NCBI RefSeq assembly: GCF_040686855.1
Contig: NZ_JBFBOG010000001.1
Coordinates: 62,001-126,000, forward strand
DNA from: Leifsonia sp040686855
GTDB taxonomy: Bacteria > Actinomycetota > Actinomycetes > Actinomycetales > Microbacteriaceae
Direction: 5' to 3'
Length of the DNA stretch: 64,000 bases
Positions 35,289-42,745 of the stretch are shown here, one piece after another. Under the pieces are notes generated by a model. The model did not search any database. It had not been told where the DNA came from and was given only the letters and a program-made list of their open reading frames with translations. A program made the position numbers and the translations under genes. The stretch's first letter is position 1; every line of letters starts with the position of its first letter.

Positions 35289-36239
35289 TCAGAGCGAGGA
35301 TGCGTGCAGCCGCGCCAGGTCCGCGGCGCCGACGACACCGGCGTCGTTCACCAGCTCGGCGATCACGAACTCCGGCTCGGGGTGGAACCCGCGGGCGGGC
35401 AGGTTCTCGAGATAGGCCTGGCGGATCGGCTCGAGCAGCAGCTCGCCGGCCTGGGCGACGCCGCCGCCGAAGACGAACAGCTGCGGGTCGAGGACGGCGC
35501 CGAGGCTCGCGCAGGCCTGGCCGAGCCAGTCGCCCAGCTGGCGCAGCGCGGCGAGCGCGCCGGGGTCCCGCGCGGTGATGAGGGCGCTGATGTCGTGGCC
35601 GGTCAGGGCGCCGGTCCGGGCGCGGACGTCCGCGAGGCCCTGGCCGATGCCGCCCGCGTCGGCGAGCTCGTTGGCCATGCGCTGCAGCGCGCGTCCCGAT
35701 CCGTACTGCTCGATGCAGCCGTGCGCGCCGCAGCCGCAGGGCAGGCCGCCGGGGACGACGCGCATGTGACCGATCTCGGCGCCCGCGCCGAAGCCGCCGC
35801 GGAACAGGCGGTCGTTGCTGACGATGGCGCCGCCGACGCCGGTGCCGATGGTGAGGATGACCATGTCGGAGACCAGGCGCCCAGCGCCGTAGCGGAACTC
35901 GGCCCAGCCGGCGGCGTTCGCGTCGTTCTCGATGAGCACCGGAAGCTCGATCCGCCTCTCGAGCTTCTCGCGGAACGGCTCGTGCCGCCAGTTGATGTTC
36001 GGCGCGTAGTAGACGGTGGACTGCGCGGCGTCGATGAAGCCCGCGGCCGCGACGCCGGCGCCGGCGATCTCCTCCGGACCGTCGGACAGGCGCTCGATCA
36101 TCTCGACGACGGCGTTCTCGATCTGCTCCGGACGGCTCGCGTCGGTGGGCACCCGGTCCTCGCGCACGATCACGCCGAGCTCGTCGACGACGGCTCCCGC
36201 GATCTTGGTCCCGCCGATGTCGATGCCGATGGCGTGCAC
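35289..36239 (-). CDS. ROK-family glucokinase
   Basis: Phosphorylates glucose (or a related sugar) using ATP. It is 316 aa. The N-terminal phosphate motif IGIDIGGTKIAG, the catalytic END in VLIENDANAAGWAEF, TIGTGVGGAIV and the ROK zinc signature CGCGAHGCIEQYGSG are all present, and the C-terminus keeps DPQLFVFGGGVAQAG. No helix-turn-helix domain precedes it, so it is a kinase and not a ROK repressor. GTG 36239 is chosen because AGGAAGG lies 6 nt upstream and it begins the glycine motif; a longer frame upstream is proline-rich and unlike the family. Confidence 0.93.
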   Translation of the reverse strand: MHAIGIDIGGTKIAGAVVDELGVIVREDRVPTDASRPEQIENAVVEMIERLSDGPEEIAGAGVAAAGFIDAAQSTVYYAPNINWRHEPFREKLERRIELPVLIENDANAAGWAEFRYGAGRLVSDMVILTIGTGVGGAIVSNDRLFRGGFGAGAEIGHMRVVPGGLPCGCGAHGCIEQYGSGRALQRMANELADAGGIGQGLADVRARTGALTGHDISALITARDPGALAALRQLGDWLGQACASLGAVLDPQLFVFGGGVAQAGELLLEPIRQAYLENLPARGFHPEPEFVIAELVNDAGVVGAADLARLHASSL

Positions 36240-36378
36240 GTGTGGCCTTCCTGAGTGCGGGGGTGGGGGTGGCACCGGGGCGCAGAAGGCTCCCGGCCAA
36301 ACCATCTAGAGTGTAATCAACCCATCCGGCCGAAGCCATTCGGCCGGAAGCCCGCCGCCCGGTATCGAGGGAGCTACC

Positions 36379-38208
36379 GTGAATCTGTTCGAAACCCCCG
36401 CAGTCGTCCCCGCCGACCCGGAGGCCAACGCCACCGACCTGCTCGTGCAGCGCGTGGCCGAGACCCCGGACCAGCCGCTGTTCAGCCTGCCCGACGGCGC
36501 AGGATGGAAGGACGTGACGGCCGCGGAGTTCCACCGGCAGGTGATCGCGCTGGCGAAGGGCCTCGTCGCGGCGGGCATCCAGCCGGGCGACAAGATCGGG
36601 CTGATGTCGAAGACCCGGTACGAGTGGACGCTGATCGACTTCGCGACCTGGTTCGCCGGTGCCGTGCTGGTCCCCATCTACGAGACCTCCTCCCCCACCC
36701 AGATCCAGTGGAACATGTCCGACTCGGGCGCCATCGCGGTGTTCCTCGAGACGGCCGAGATGCACGCCCGCTTCGACGAGGTCCACCCCGAGCTCCCGCT
36801 CATCGGGACCGTCTGGCAGCTCCACCTGGGCGACCTCGACAAGCTCGCCGCCGCCGGCCGCGACGTCCCGGACGAGGAGATCGAGCGCCGCCGCAACCTG
36901 GCGAAGGGCTCGGACATCGGCACGCTCATCTACACGTCGGGTTCGACCGGACGGCCGAAGGGATGCGTCCTCACCCACTCCAACTTCGTCGAGCTGTCGC
37001 GCAACTCGGCCGAGGCGCTGAAGGAGGTCGTGCAGCAGCCGGGCGGAGCATCCACCCTCCTGTTCATCACGACCGCGCACGTCTTCGCGCGCTTCATCGC
37101 CGTGCTGTGCGTGACGGGCGGCGTGAAGGTCGGCCACCAGGCGGACACCAAGCAGCTGCTGCCCGCGCTCGCGAGCTTCAAGCCGACGTTCCTCCTGGCC
37201 GTTCCGCGGGTGTTCGAGAAGGTCTACAACTCGGCGGAGCAGAAGGCCGAGAGCGGTGGACGCGGCAAGATCTTCCGCGCGGCGGCAGAGGTCGCCGTCG
37301 AGCACTCGAAGGCCGTCGAGGCCGGGTCGGTGCCGTTCGCGCTCAAGCTGAAGTTCGCGCTCTACGACCGGCTGGTGTTCTCGAAGCTGCGCGCGGCGAT
37401 GGGCGGCCGGGTGAAGTTCGCGGTGTCGGGATCCGCCCCGCTGGGCTCGCACCTCGGCCACTTCTACCACAGCCTCGGCATCAAGATCCTCGAGGGCTAC
37501 GGCCTCACCGAGACGACCGCTCCCGCGACCGTGAACCGGCCCGACATGTTCAAGATCGGGACCGTCGGCCCGGCGTTGCCGGGTGTCGACCTGCGTCTCG
37601 CCGAGGACGGGGAGATCCAGGTCCGTGGCATCAACGTCTTCAAGGAGTACTGGAAGAACCCGGAGGCGACGGCCGCGGCGTTCGACGACGGCTGGTTCAA
37701 GACCGGTGATCTCGGGTCCTTCGACTCGGACGGGTACCTGACGATCACGGGCCGCAAGAAGGAGATCATCGTCACCGCCGGCGGGAAGAACGTGTCGCCG
37801 GCGGCGCTGGAGGACCCCATCCGCTCCAACCCGCTGGTCAGCCAGGTGATCGTGGTCGGCGACCAGAAGCCGTTCATCTCGGCGCTCATCACGCTCGACA
37901 CCGAGATGCTGCCGACCTGGCTCGCGAACAACGGCGAGGACAAGGACATGACCCTCGCCGAGGCGTCCGTGAATCCGGCCGTGCACGCCGAGATCCAGCG
38001 GGCGATCGACCACGCGAACGCGGGCGTCTCGCGCGCCGAGAGCATCCGCAAGTTCGTCGTGCTCGCCACGGAACTGACCGAGGCGAGCGGCCACCTGACG
38101 CCCAAGCTCAGCATCAAGCGCAACGTCATCCTGGCCGACTTCGCGGACGTCGTCGACGGGATCTACAGCGACAACCCCAGCACGCAGGGCTTCTCGCTCG
38201 CCCACTGA
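36379..38208 (+). CDS. Long-chain fatty acid--CoA ligase (AMP-forming, FadD15-like)
   Basis: Activates long-chain fatty acids to acyl-CoA via an acyl-adenylate. It is 609 aa. The AMP-binding P-loop is YTSGSTGRPKGCVLTH, followed by VSGSAPLGSHLGHFYH, EGYGLTETTAPATVN, the aspartate motif WFKTGDLGSFDSDGYL and the C-terminal TGRKKEIIVTAGGKNVSPA with the catalytic Lys region near the end (LTPKLSIKRNVI). The length and the long insertion before AGGK suit the FadD15-type family. GTG 36379 follows an AGGGAG ribosome site. It diverges from the ROK gene. Confidence 0.95.
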   Translation: MNLFETPAVVPADPEANATDLLVQRVAETPDQPLFSLPDGAGWKDVTAAEFHRQVIALAKGLVAAGIQPGDKIGLMSKTRYEWTLIDFATWFAGAVLVPIYETSSPTQIQWNMSDSGAIAVFLETAEMHARFDEVHPELPLIGTVWQLHLGDLDKLAAAGRDVPDEEIERRRNLAKGSDIGTLIYTSGSTGRPKGCVLTHSNFVELSRNSAEALKEVVQQPGGASTLLFITTAHVFARFIAVLCVTGGVKVGHQADTKQLLPALASFKPTFLLAVPRVFEKVYNSAEQKAESGGRGKIFRAAAEVAVEHSKAVEAGSVPFALKLKFALYDRLVFSKLRAAMGGRVKFAVSGSAPLGSHLGHFYHSLGIKILEGYGLTETTAPATVNRPDMFKIGTVGPALPGVDLRLAEDGEIQVRGINVFKEYWKNPEATAAAFDDGWFKTGDLGSFDSDGYLTITGRKKEIIVTAGGKNVSPAALEDPIRSNPLVSQVIVVGDQKPFISALITLDTEMLPTWLANNGEDKDMTLAEASVNPAVHAEIQRAIDHANAGVSRAESIRKFVVLATELTEASGHLTPKLSIKRNVILADFADVVDGIYSDNPSTQGFSLAH

Positions 38209-38224
38209 CGCCTCCTCCCTCACG

Positions 38225-38277
38225 ATTCGTGCCGAATGTGCGTTCAGGGCCGCCCTAAACGCACATTCGGCAGGAAT
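38225..38277. repeat. Intergenic palindrome, copy A
   Basis: Two 26-nt arms (38225-38250 and 38252-38277) pair with two mismatches around a single-base centre. The arm core is TGCCGAATGTGCGT. A near-copy (copy B) lies at 39245-39299 on the other side of the DUF559 gene. The DUF559 stop codon is inside the left arm, so its last 11 residues (EFLPNVRLGRP) come from the palindrome. Confidence 0.85.
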
Positions 38278-39155
38278 TCTCGGACGCGGCTGTAGAAGGC
38301 CGGTCGATTGCTGAAGAGGTCGGCGGCGGTGACGCGCATCACACGCCAGCCCTCGGCCTCGAGCATCTCTTGGCGCACGATGTCGTCGTGCCACTGTCGA
38401 CGGTCGACGCGATGGCCGTCGCCCTCGTACTCGAAGGCGACCCGGTGCACGGTGTGGCTGAGATCGGGATGAAGCGTCAGCCGCCCACCCGCGACCACTA
38501 TGGGACGATTCACGTCGAGACCGTCGAGCCCCCACTTTTCGAGGACGAGCCGAAGAAGCGTCTCCGGACGTGAATCCACACCCCAGCGGATGCGCGACAA
38601 CGCCCAGGAGCGCTTGGAGGCTCCCTTGGTGCGCCGTCGGTGGGCGCTGATGTCGACGAGCTCTCCCAGGTCGACGAGCCGTTCACGTTTGCGCGCGCCG
38701 ACCAGGTGATCCCCCGCCGCCACGAGATCCTCACGGCTCAGCAGACCGGACAATTGGCACCACACATGGGCCGGAGCGGCTACGGGCATCCCGTCGAGGA
38801 CGATCCCGGTCATCCCGCCGAGGCTGTGGCCGACGACGCCTCGACCCGCCGGCGGTGTGCGCGGGAAGGCGACGGAGACGTGGATCGGATCGTGTACGGA
38901 CACGGCGGGAAGCGGTATTCCGAGTAGAACCGCCCCAGTCTGGTGGCTGAACCAGGCGTCCTCGGGCATGACCGGCAGGTAAGCGCGGCAGAGTTCACGG
39001 ACGGTCGACGGCGGCGAGGCGACATGCACGCCGTGGAACGGGTGACGCAGGTCTCGCGCTCGGAGCCGTCGCGCGGCGACTCCGACGCTGCGCGCGTCGC
39101 CGGTCGTGAACGGCTCGTCGCCGAGCTGTGGAGGCAAGGGGTGCGGTGAGCGCAT
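38244..39155 (-). CDS. DUF559/AbiEi-like protein with C-terminal endonuclease-like domain
   Basis: A 303-aa protein of a type frequent in actinobacterial genomes. The N-terminal half (about 1-150) has a basic region RAARRLRARDLRHPFHGVHVA similar to the AbiEi/transcriptional-regulator-like family. The C-terminal half (about 195-295) matches a DUF559, very-short-patch-repair-like PD-(D/E)xK fold: HPDLSHTVHRVAFEYEGDGHR and a later WRVMRVTAADL. Nuclease activity is not proven, and a real abortive-infection partner (AbiEii) is not adjacent. Its stop is inside palindrome A and its start lies about 90 bp from palindrome B. ATG 39155 directly follows GAGGG, so initiation is somewhat unusual. Candidate mobile or defence-linked gene. 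Confidence 0.72.
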   Translation of the reverse strand: MRSPHPLPPQLGDEPFTTGDARSVGVAARRLRARDLRHPFHGVHVASPPSTVRELCRAYLPVMPEDAWFSHQTGAVLLGIPLPAVSVHDPIHVSVAFPRTPPAGRGVVGHSLGGMTGIVLDGMPVAAPAHVWCQLSGLLSREDLVAAGDHLVGARKRERLVDLGELVDISAHRRRTKGASKRSWALSRIRWGVDSRPETLLRLVLEKWGLDGLDVNRPIVVAGGRLTLHPDLSHTVHRVAFEYEGDGHRVDRRQWHDDIVRQEMLEAEGWRVMRVTAADLFSNRPAFYSRVREFLPNVRLGRP

Positions 39156-39244
39156 CCCTCAGGGTCTCGCGCTCCGCAAGTCTGGAGGAGGCGTCCCCCG
39201 CTTCTGTGGACAACTCGCCCTCTCCACAGCAGAGCGCGGAGGCG

Positions 39245-39299
39245 GATTCGTGCCGAATGTGCGTCATGGGGCGCCCATAACGCACATTCGGCACGAATC
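39245..39299. repeat. Intergenic palindrome, copy B
   Basis: Arms 39245-39270 and 39274-39299 (26 nt each) pair with a single C/A mismatch and a 3-nt loop. It shares the first 20 nt of its arm with copy A (from ATTCGTGCCGAATGTGCGT). It lies between the start of the DUF559 gene and the stop of the epimerase gene (39309). Confidence 0.85.
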
Positions 39300-39308
39300 T
39301 CGAAGTGG

Positions 39309-40154
39309 CTAGACCTCGTTGCGCCAGGAGTGGGTGGGGGCGTACCCGAGGATGCGACGGGCCTTGTCGATGGAGAGCAGGGTGTCGTTGACGCCGAGTT
39401 CTCGCTTCAGCGGGACGCCGGGGAAGACCTCTGCGACCAGCTCCGCGTTCGGGCGGCTCATGACGGTGTCGGCGGCGGCGACGATGAAGCGGTCGAAGCC
39501 GGTCGTGTCCCACTCGAGGGCGCGGCGGATCGCCTGGGCGCCGTCGCGCGCGTCGATGTAGCCCCACAGGTTCCACTTGCGGGCCCACGGGTCGTCGTCG
39601 AACGCGGGGAAGGCCGCGTAGTCTTCGGGGTCCATGACGTTGGAGAAGCGGAGGGCCACGATCTTGAGCGCCGGATCCCAGCGGACCAGCTCGATCGCCA
39701 TCTGCTCCTCGAGGTGCTTCACCAGCGAGTACGTGCTCTCCGGGCGCGCCGGGTAGTCCTCGTCCACCGGGATGTACGGCGGCGGCACGTCGAACGGCAG
39801 GCCCAGGACCGTCTCGCTCGACGCGTACACGACGTTGCGGATGCCCGCGCGCCGCGCCGCCTGGAAGACGTTGTAGGTGACCCGGATGTTGTTGTGGAAG
39901 GTCGCCACGTCGCTCAGGATGCCCGGGGCAGGGATGGCCGCCAGGTGCACGATCGCGTCGAAGCCGTCGTGCTGATCGTTCACGCCCAGGATGGCGTCGA
40001 GCGTCTGGCCGTAGTCGGTCAGGTCGACGCGGACGAAGCCGGGACCGCGCTCCCCCGTCGCGTCCAGGGAGACGACGTGGTCCCCGTTCTTCCGCAGCTC
40101 GCGCACCACGGTGCGTCCGAGCTTGCCCGATCCTCCGGTGACCGCAATGCGCAT
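39309..40154 (-). CDS. NAD-dependent epimerase/dehydratase (extended SDR)
   Basis: A 281-aa extended short-chain dehydrogenase. The dinucleotide loop is AVTGGSGKLGRTVVREL, then VHLAAIPAPG, the catalytic ASSETV and YSLVKHLEE (Tyr-x3-Lys). The mid-part with RFSNVMDPEDY binds substrate, which cannot be named; close homologues act on sugar nucleotides. A TAGGAT box ends 6 nt before the ATG, so it looks leaderless. It is the last gene of a minus-strand run after hicB (9 bp gap), but its own promoter suggests independent expression. Confidence 0.88.
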   Translation of the reverse strand: MRIAVTGGSGKLGRTVVRELRKNGDHVVSLDATGERGPGFVRVDLTDYGQTLDAILGVNDQHDGFDAIVHLAAIPAPGILSDVATFHNNIRVTYNVFQAARRAGIRNVVYASSETVLGLPFDVPPPYIPVDEDYPARPESTYSLVKHLEEQMAIELVRWDPALKIVALRFSNVMDPEDYAAFPAFDDDPWARKWNLWGYIDARDGAQAIRRALEWDTTGFDRFIVAAADTVMSRPNAELVAEVFPGVPLKRELGVNDTLLSIDKARRILGYAPTHSWRNEV

Positions 40155-40160
40155 ACGGCC

Positions 40161-40166
40161 ATCCTA
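40161..40166 (-). promoter_or_regulatory. Putative -10 box of leaderless epimerase gene
   Basis: TAGGAT on the minus strand ends six bases before the ATG at 40154. It overlaps the hicB stop codon. Confidence 0.5.
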
Positions 40167-40568
40167 GGCGCGGCGAAGGCGACCGGCGGGCTCGTCGTGG
40201 ATCAGCTGCTGCGCTCGCTGGTGGGAGACACCGAGCACGACGCCGATCTCGCGGACCGTATAGCCCTGAGCCTTGAGGCTTCGTGCGATCTCCCGACTCA
40301 TCCCCATCGCGCGAGCTTCCTGGTCTTCCAGTGCGGCTCTCAAATGGCGCAGTTCGTCGATCTCCCGATCCACCTCGGGCGTGATGGAGGCCACGACGTG
40401 CACATCGACCGAAGATTCGGGAACTCCCGAGACCCAGGCGATGGCCTCCCGCTGGGCGGCCTCCACCTCGTTCAAGCGCTTCACCTGAGAGATGGCTCCC
40501 GGCACCTCGTCGCATTGCGCGACCCACCAGGAGCCGGCGCGCTCAGCATGAGACGTGTACATCGTCAT
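40164..40568 (-). CDS. hicB: HicB-type antitoxin with C-terminal helix-turn-helix
   Basis: A 134-aa antitoxin. The N-terminal HicB-like half (1-60) has WWVAQCDEVPGAISQVKRLNEVEAAQREAIAWV, of the degraded RNase H-like fold. The C-terminal half (about 85-134) is a DNA-binding domain: SLKAQGYTVREIGVVLGVSHQRAQQLI. It would bind HicA and repress the operon. ATG 40568 is chosen because it overlaps the hicA TGA by 4 nt (ATGA), normal for a toxin-first pair; a longer upstream frame is shadow. Two palindromes containing GTCTAG/CTAGAC upstream of hicA are the probable operators. Confidence 0.82.
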   Translation of the reverse strand: MTMYTSHAERAGSWWVAQCDEVPGAISQVKRLNEVEAAQREAIAWVSGVPESSVDVHVVASITPEVDREIDELRHLRAALEDQEARAMGMSREIARSLKAQGYTVREIGVVLGVSHQRAQQLIHDEPAGRLRRA

Positions 40569-40774
40569 CGCCACCACCCTTTTCCCAACTCGCTCGCGAA
40601 CTGATCCCAGAACTTCTTGGCGGCCTGATCGGGCATCTCGGAATGCCGGCCGATGGTGCTTCGTGTAGCGCCGACTATCACGCCTGTATGGTTCGTGAGC
40701 TCGACCTCCCGGTACTCCAAGCCCGCTTGCCGCGCCGCCGTCTTCAGTCGCTTGAGGACGGCGGCTTTCTTCAT
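40565..40774 (-). CDS. hicA: HicA-type mRNA interferase toxin
   Basis: A 69-aa protein of the HicA family, which cuts mRNA and is neutralised by HicB. The domain has a dsRBD-like fold with the conserved histidine in IGRHSEMP and a C-terminal helix ending LGKGWWR. The length is typical. It lies upstream of hicB with a 4-nt overlap. The ATG has only a weak ribosome site, and a TAGACT -10 box ends 6 nt before it, inside an operator-like dyad, so translation would be leaderless and repressible. No mobile element is adjacent, but DUF559 and palindromes lie about 1.5 kb away. Confidence 0.82.
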   Translation of the reverse strand: MKKAAVLKRLKTAARQAGLEYREVELTNHTGVIVGATRSTIGRHSEMPDQAAKKFWDQFASELGKGWWR

Positions 40775-40780
40775 CGATCC

Positions 40781-40786
40781 AGTCTA
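40781..40786 (-). promoter_or_regulatory. Putative -10 box of leaderless hicA
   Basis: TAGACT on the minus strand ends six bases before the hicA ATG and lies in the first GTCTAG half-site of the 40782-40798 dyad, so a bound HicB would block transcription start. Confidence 0.6.
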
Positions 40787-40798
40787 GTCCGACTAGAC
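40782..40798. promoter_or_regulatory. HicB operator-like dyad 1
   Basis: GTCTAGT-CCG-ACTAGAC, a perfect 7+3+7 palindrome covering the hicA -10 box. Matches the idea that HicB represses its own operon. Confidence 0.65.
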
Positions 40799-40803
40799 AC
40801 AAG

Positions 40804-40823
40804 GCGTCTAGAGCTCTAGACGC
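40804..40823. promoter_or_regulatory. HicB operator-like dyad 2
   Basis: GCGTCTAGAG followed by its complement, a perfect 20-bp palindrome with the same GTCTAG/CTAGAC half-sites as dyad 1, centred about 23 bp away. It begins 2 bp past the def stop codon and could also serve as a short terminator for def. Confidence 0.65.
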
Positions 40824-40824
40824 G

Positions 40825-41316
40825 TCAGAACCAGTCGGACTCGCGCACCTGCTTCATCGCCTCGCGACGACTCTCCTTGTCGAGCCGGTCGAGGTAGAGC
40901 GTGCCGTCGAGGTGGTCGGTCTCGTGCTGGAGCGCCTGCGCGAGCACGCCGGTGCCGGCGACCTCGATCGGGTTGCCCTCGAGGTCGACGCCCGTCACCC
41001 GCGCGTACGGGTAGCGCAAAGTCTTGAACCAGAGGCCCGGGACGGAGAGGCAGCCCTCGTCCATCAGCTCCGGCTCCCCCGACACCTCGGCGAGGACCGG
41101 GTTGATCACGTAGCCGACCTGACCGTCGACGTTGTAGCTGAAGGCGCGCTCGTTCACGCCGATCTGCGGCGCGGCGACGCCGGCGCGGCCGGGCGGCAGA
41201 ACGCTGTCCACCAGGTCCTCGACGAGGCCGCGGACGCCGTCGTCGATGTCGCCGATCGGCTCCGACGGGGTCTTCAGCACGGGGTCGCCGAACAGGCGGA
41301 TCTGGCGTTCGGTCAC
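40825..41316 (-). CDS. def: Peptide deformylase
   Basis: Metalloenzyme removing the N-formyl group from new proteins. It is 163 aa. All three motifs are intact: GVAAPQIG (motif 1), EGCLS (motif 2, metal ligand Cys89) and QHETDH (motif 3, His131, Glu132, His135). GTG 41316 is preceded by AGGAG 7 nt upstream and gives the normal N-terminus (TERQIRLFGDPVLKTP). It follows the MinD-like gene by 32 bp on the same strand. Confidence 0.96.
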   Translation of the reverse strand: MTERQIRLFGDPVLKTPSEPIGDIDDGVRGLVEDLVDSVLPPGRAGVAAPQIGVNERAFSYNVDGQVGYVINPVLAEVSGEPELMDEGCLSVPGLWFKTLRYPYARVTGVDLEGNPIEVAGTGVLAQALQHETDHLDGTLYLDRLDKESRREAMKQVRESDWF

Positions 41317-41348
41317 AGGTACTCCTCGAAACGGCGGGGTGGACGGGG

Positions 41349-42680
41349 TCAGTCGCGCTCGGCCGGCAGGCCCTCGACCACGAGCGCGGCGAGGGTGCGG
41401 GCGGAGAGGCGCGTCAGCGGCTTGAGGTCCTTCCACGACACCACGGAGCCGGCGGCCAACTGGGGGTCGTACGGGATGCGCACGATCTCGCGGACGCGCG
41501 ACCGGAAGTGCGCCTCGATCTCCTCCAGCTTGACCAGGTTGGTGGCGTGCGTGGCGGTGTTCAGCGCGACGACGGCGTTGCGGACGAGGTCGCCGTAGCC
41601 GTTCGCCTCCAGCCAGGTCAGCGTCTCGGAGGCGAGGCGTGCCTCGTCCACGCTGCCGCCGGAGACGATGACGAGCGAGTCGGCGCGCTGCAGGGTGGCC
41701 CGCATCACCGAGTGGACGATGCCGGTGCCGCAGTCGGTCAGCACGATCGAGTAGAACCGGGCCGAGAGGTCGGCGACGACGTTGTAGTCGTTCTCGTCGA
41801 AGGCCTCGGAGAGCATCGGATCGGTGTCCGACGCGAGGATGTCGAGCCGCGTCTCGTCGCGCGAGACGAGCGTCGAGAAGTCGGTGAACCCGCCGATGCT
41901 CGCGGCCTTGTGTACCACGTCCCGGACCGTCGAGCGCGTCTGCCGCGGAACGCGCTCGGACAGCGTCCCGCGGTCGGGGTTCGCGTCGATCGCGATGATG
42001 CGGTCCTCACGGGCCGAGGCCAGCGCCATCCCGAGCAGGGTGGTCACGGTGGTCTTGCCGACGCCGCCCTTGCGTGTGAGCACAGGCACGAAGCGCGCAC
42101 CGCCCTCCAACTGCTTCTGGATGCGGTGGTCGAGCTCCTTGCGGGCGCGCACCTTGGCGGAGTCGCCGAGATTCACCGTGCGGAACGTGACGTTGTAGAC
42201 GAACCGCTGCCACGGCCCCTCAGGGCCGGGGCGCGTCTTGCGGTTCACCTCGAGGAGGCGATCGGCGGTCAGCATGGCGGCCGGCTCCGGCTGGACGGAG
42301 TGCTCGCCGCGCAGGCGGTCGCGGCGGGAGCCGGCGAACGGCTCAGAGGCAGGGAGCGGCGTGACGGGGTCGCCGTCGGCGGCCTCCGGCGCGGTCGCGA
42401 GCCGCGATGCGACGATCGCGACCGACATGGTCGTCGGCTCGCTCGGCGACGCGACGAACCCCGGGTCGACCGGGACGTCGTCGATCGCGACGGCCGCCTC
42501 GTCCTCCGGCACCTCGTGCGGCTGCACCGGGGGCAGGTCGACGGCGATGCTGAGGTTCGCGTCGACATCGAGCGACGGCAGCGGCTCGAACGCGGGAGCA
42601 GGCGTCAGCTCGTCGTCGGCCGGCACCAGATCGCGCGCGGGGCGCTCCTCCGGCTGACCGGCATCATGACTCTCGGCCAC
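41349..42680 (-). CDS. MinD/ParA-like P-loop ATPase with long disordered N-terminus
   Basis: A 443-aa protein. The first 150 residues are acidic and proline-rich (runs such as VQPHEVPEDEAAVAIDD) and look disordered. The ATPase domain (about 200-443) has the deviant Walker A KGGVGKTTVTTLLGMALA (signature Lys first), the switch-I-like AIDANPDRGTLS and VLTDCGTGIVHSVMRATL. Such orphan ATPases position protein complexes; a similar N-terminal extension occurs in ESX-associated ATPases, but no ESX genes are present. GTG 42680 has a distant GGAG. It lies between pyc and def. Function is not known. Confidence 0.83.
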   Translation of the reverse strand: MAESHDAGQPEERPARDLVPADDELTPAPAFEPLPSLDVDANLSIAVDLPPVQPHEVPEDEAAVAIDDVPVDPGFVASPSEPTTMSVAIVASRLATAPEAADGDPVTPLPASEPFAGSRRDRLRGEHSVQPEPAAMLTADRLLEVNRKTRPGPEGPWQRFVYNVTFRTVNLGDSAKVRARKELDHRIQKQLEGGARFVPVLTRKGGVGKTTVTTLLGMALASAREDRIIAIDANPDRGTLSERVPRQTRSTVRDVVHKAASIGGFTDFSTLVSRDETRLDILASDTDPMLSEAFDENDYNVVADLSARFYSIVLTDCGTGIVHSVMRATLQRADSLVIVSGGSVDEARLASETLTWLEANGYGDLVRNAVVALNTATHATNLVKLEEIEAHFRSRVREIVRIPYDPQLAAGSVVSWKDLKPLTRLSARTLAALVVEGLPAERD

Positions 42681-42745
42681 GTCGTCGCATTCTCCTTCTG
42701 CCGCGGGTGGGTCCCGCGACTCGTCATTGTAGGCCGTCGACCCGC

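Noticed and set aside
38244..39155. A complete AbiE phage-defence system
   Set aside because: Only the AbiEi-like/DUF559 part is present; there is no AbiEii nucleotidyltransferase toxin next to it.
40569..40802. N-terminal extension of HicB up to 40802
   Set aside because: It would overlap all of hicA in another frame with Arg-rich shadow sequence; the ATGA junction and family N-terminus fit ATG 40568.
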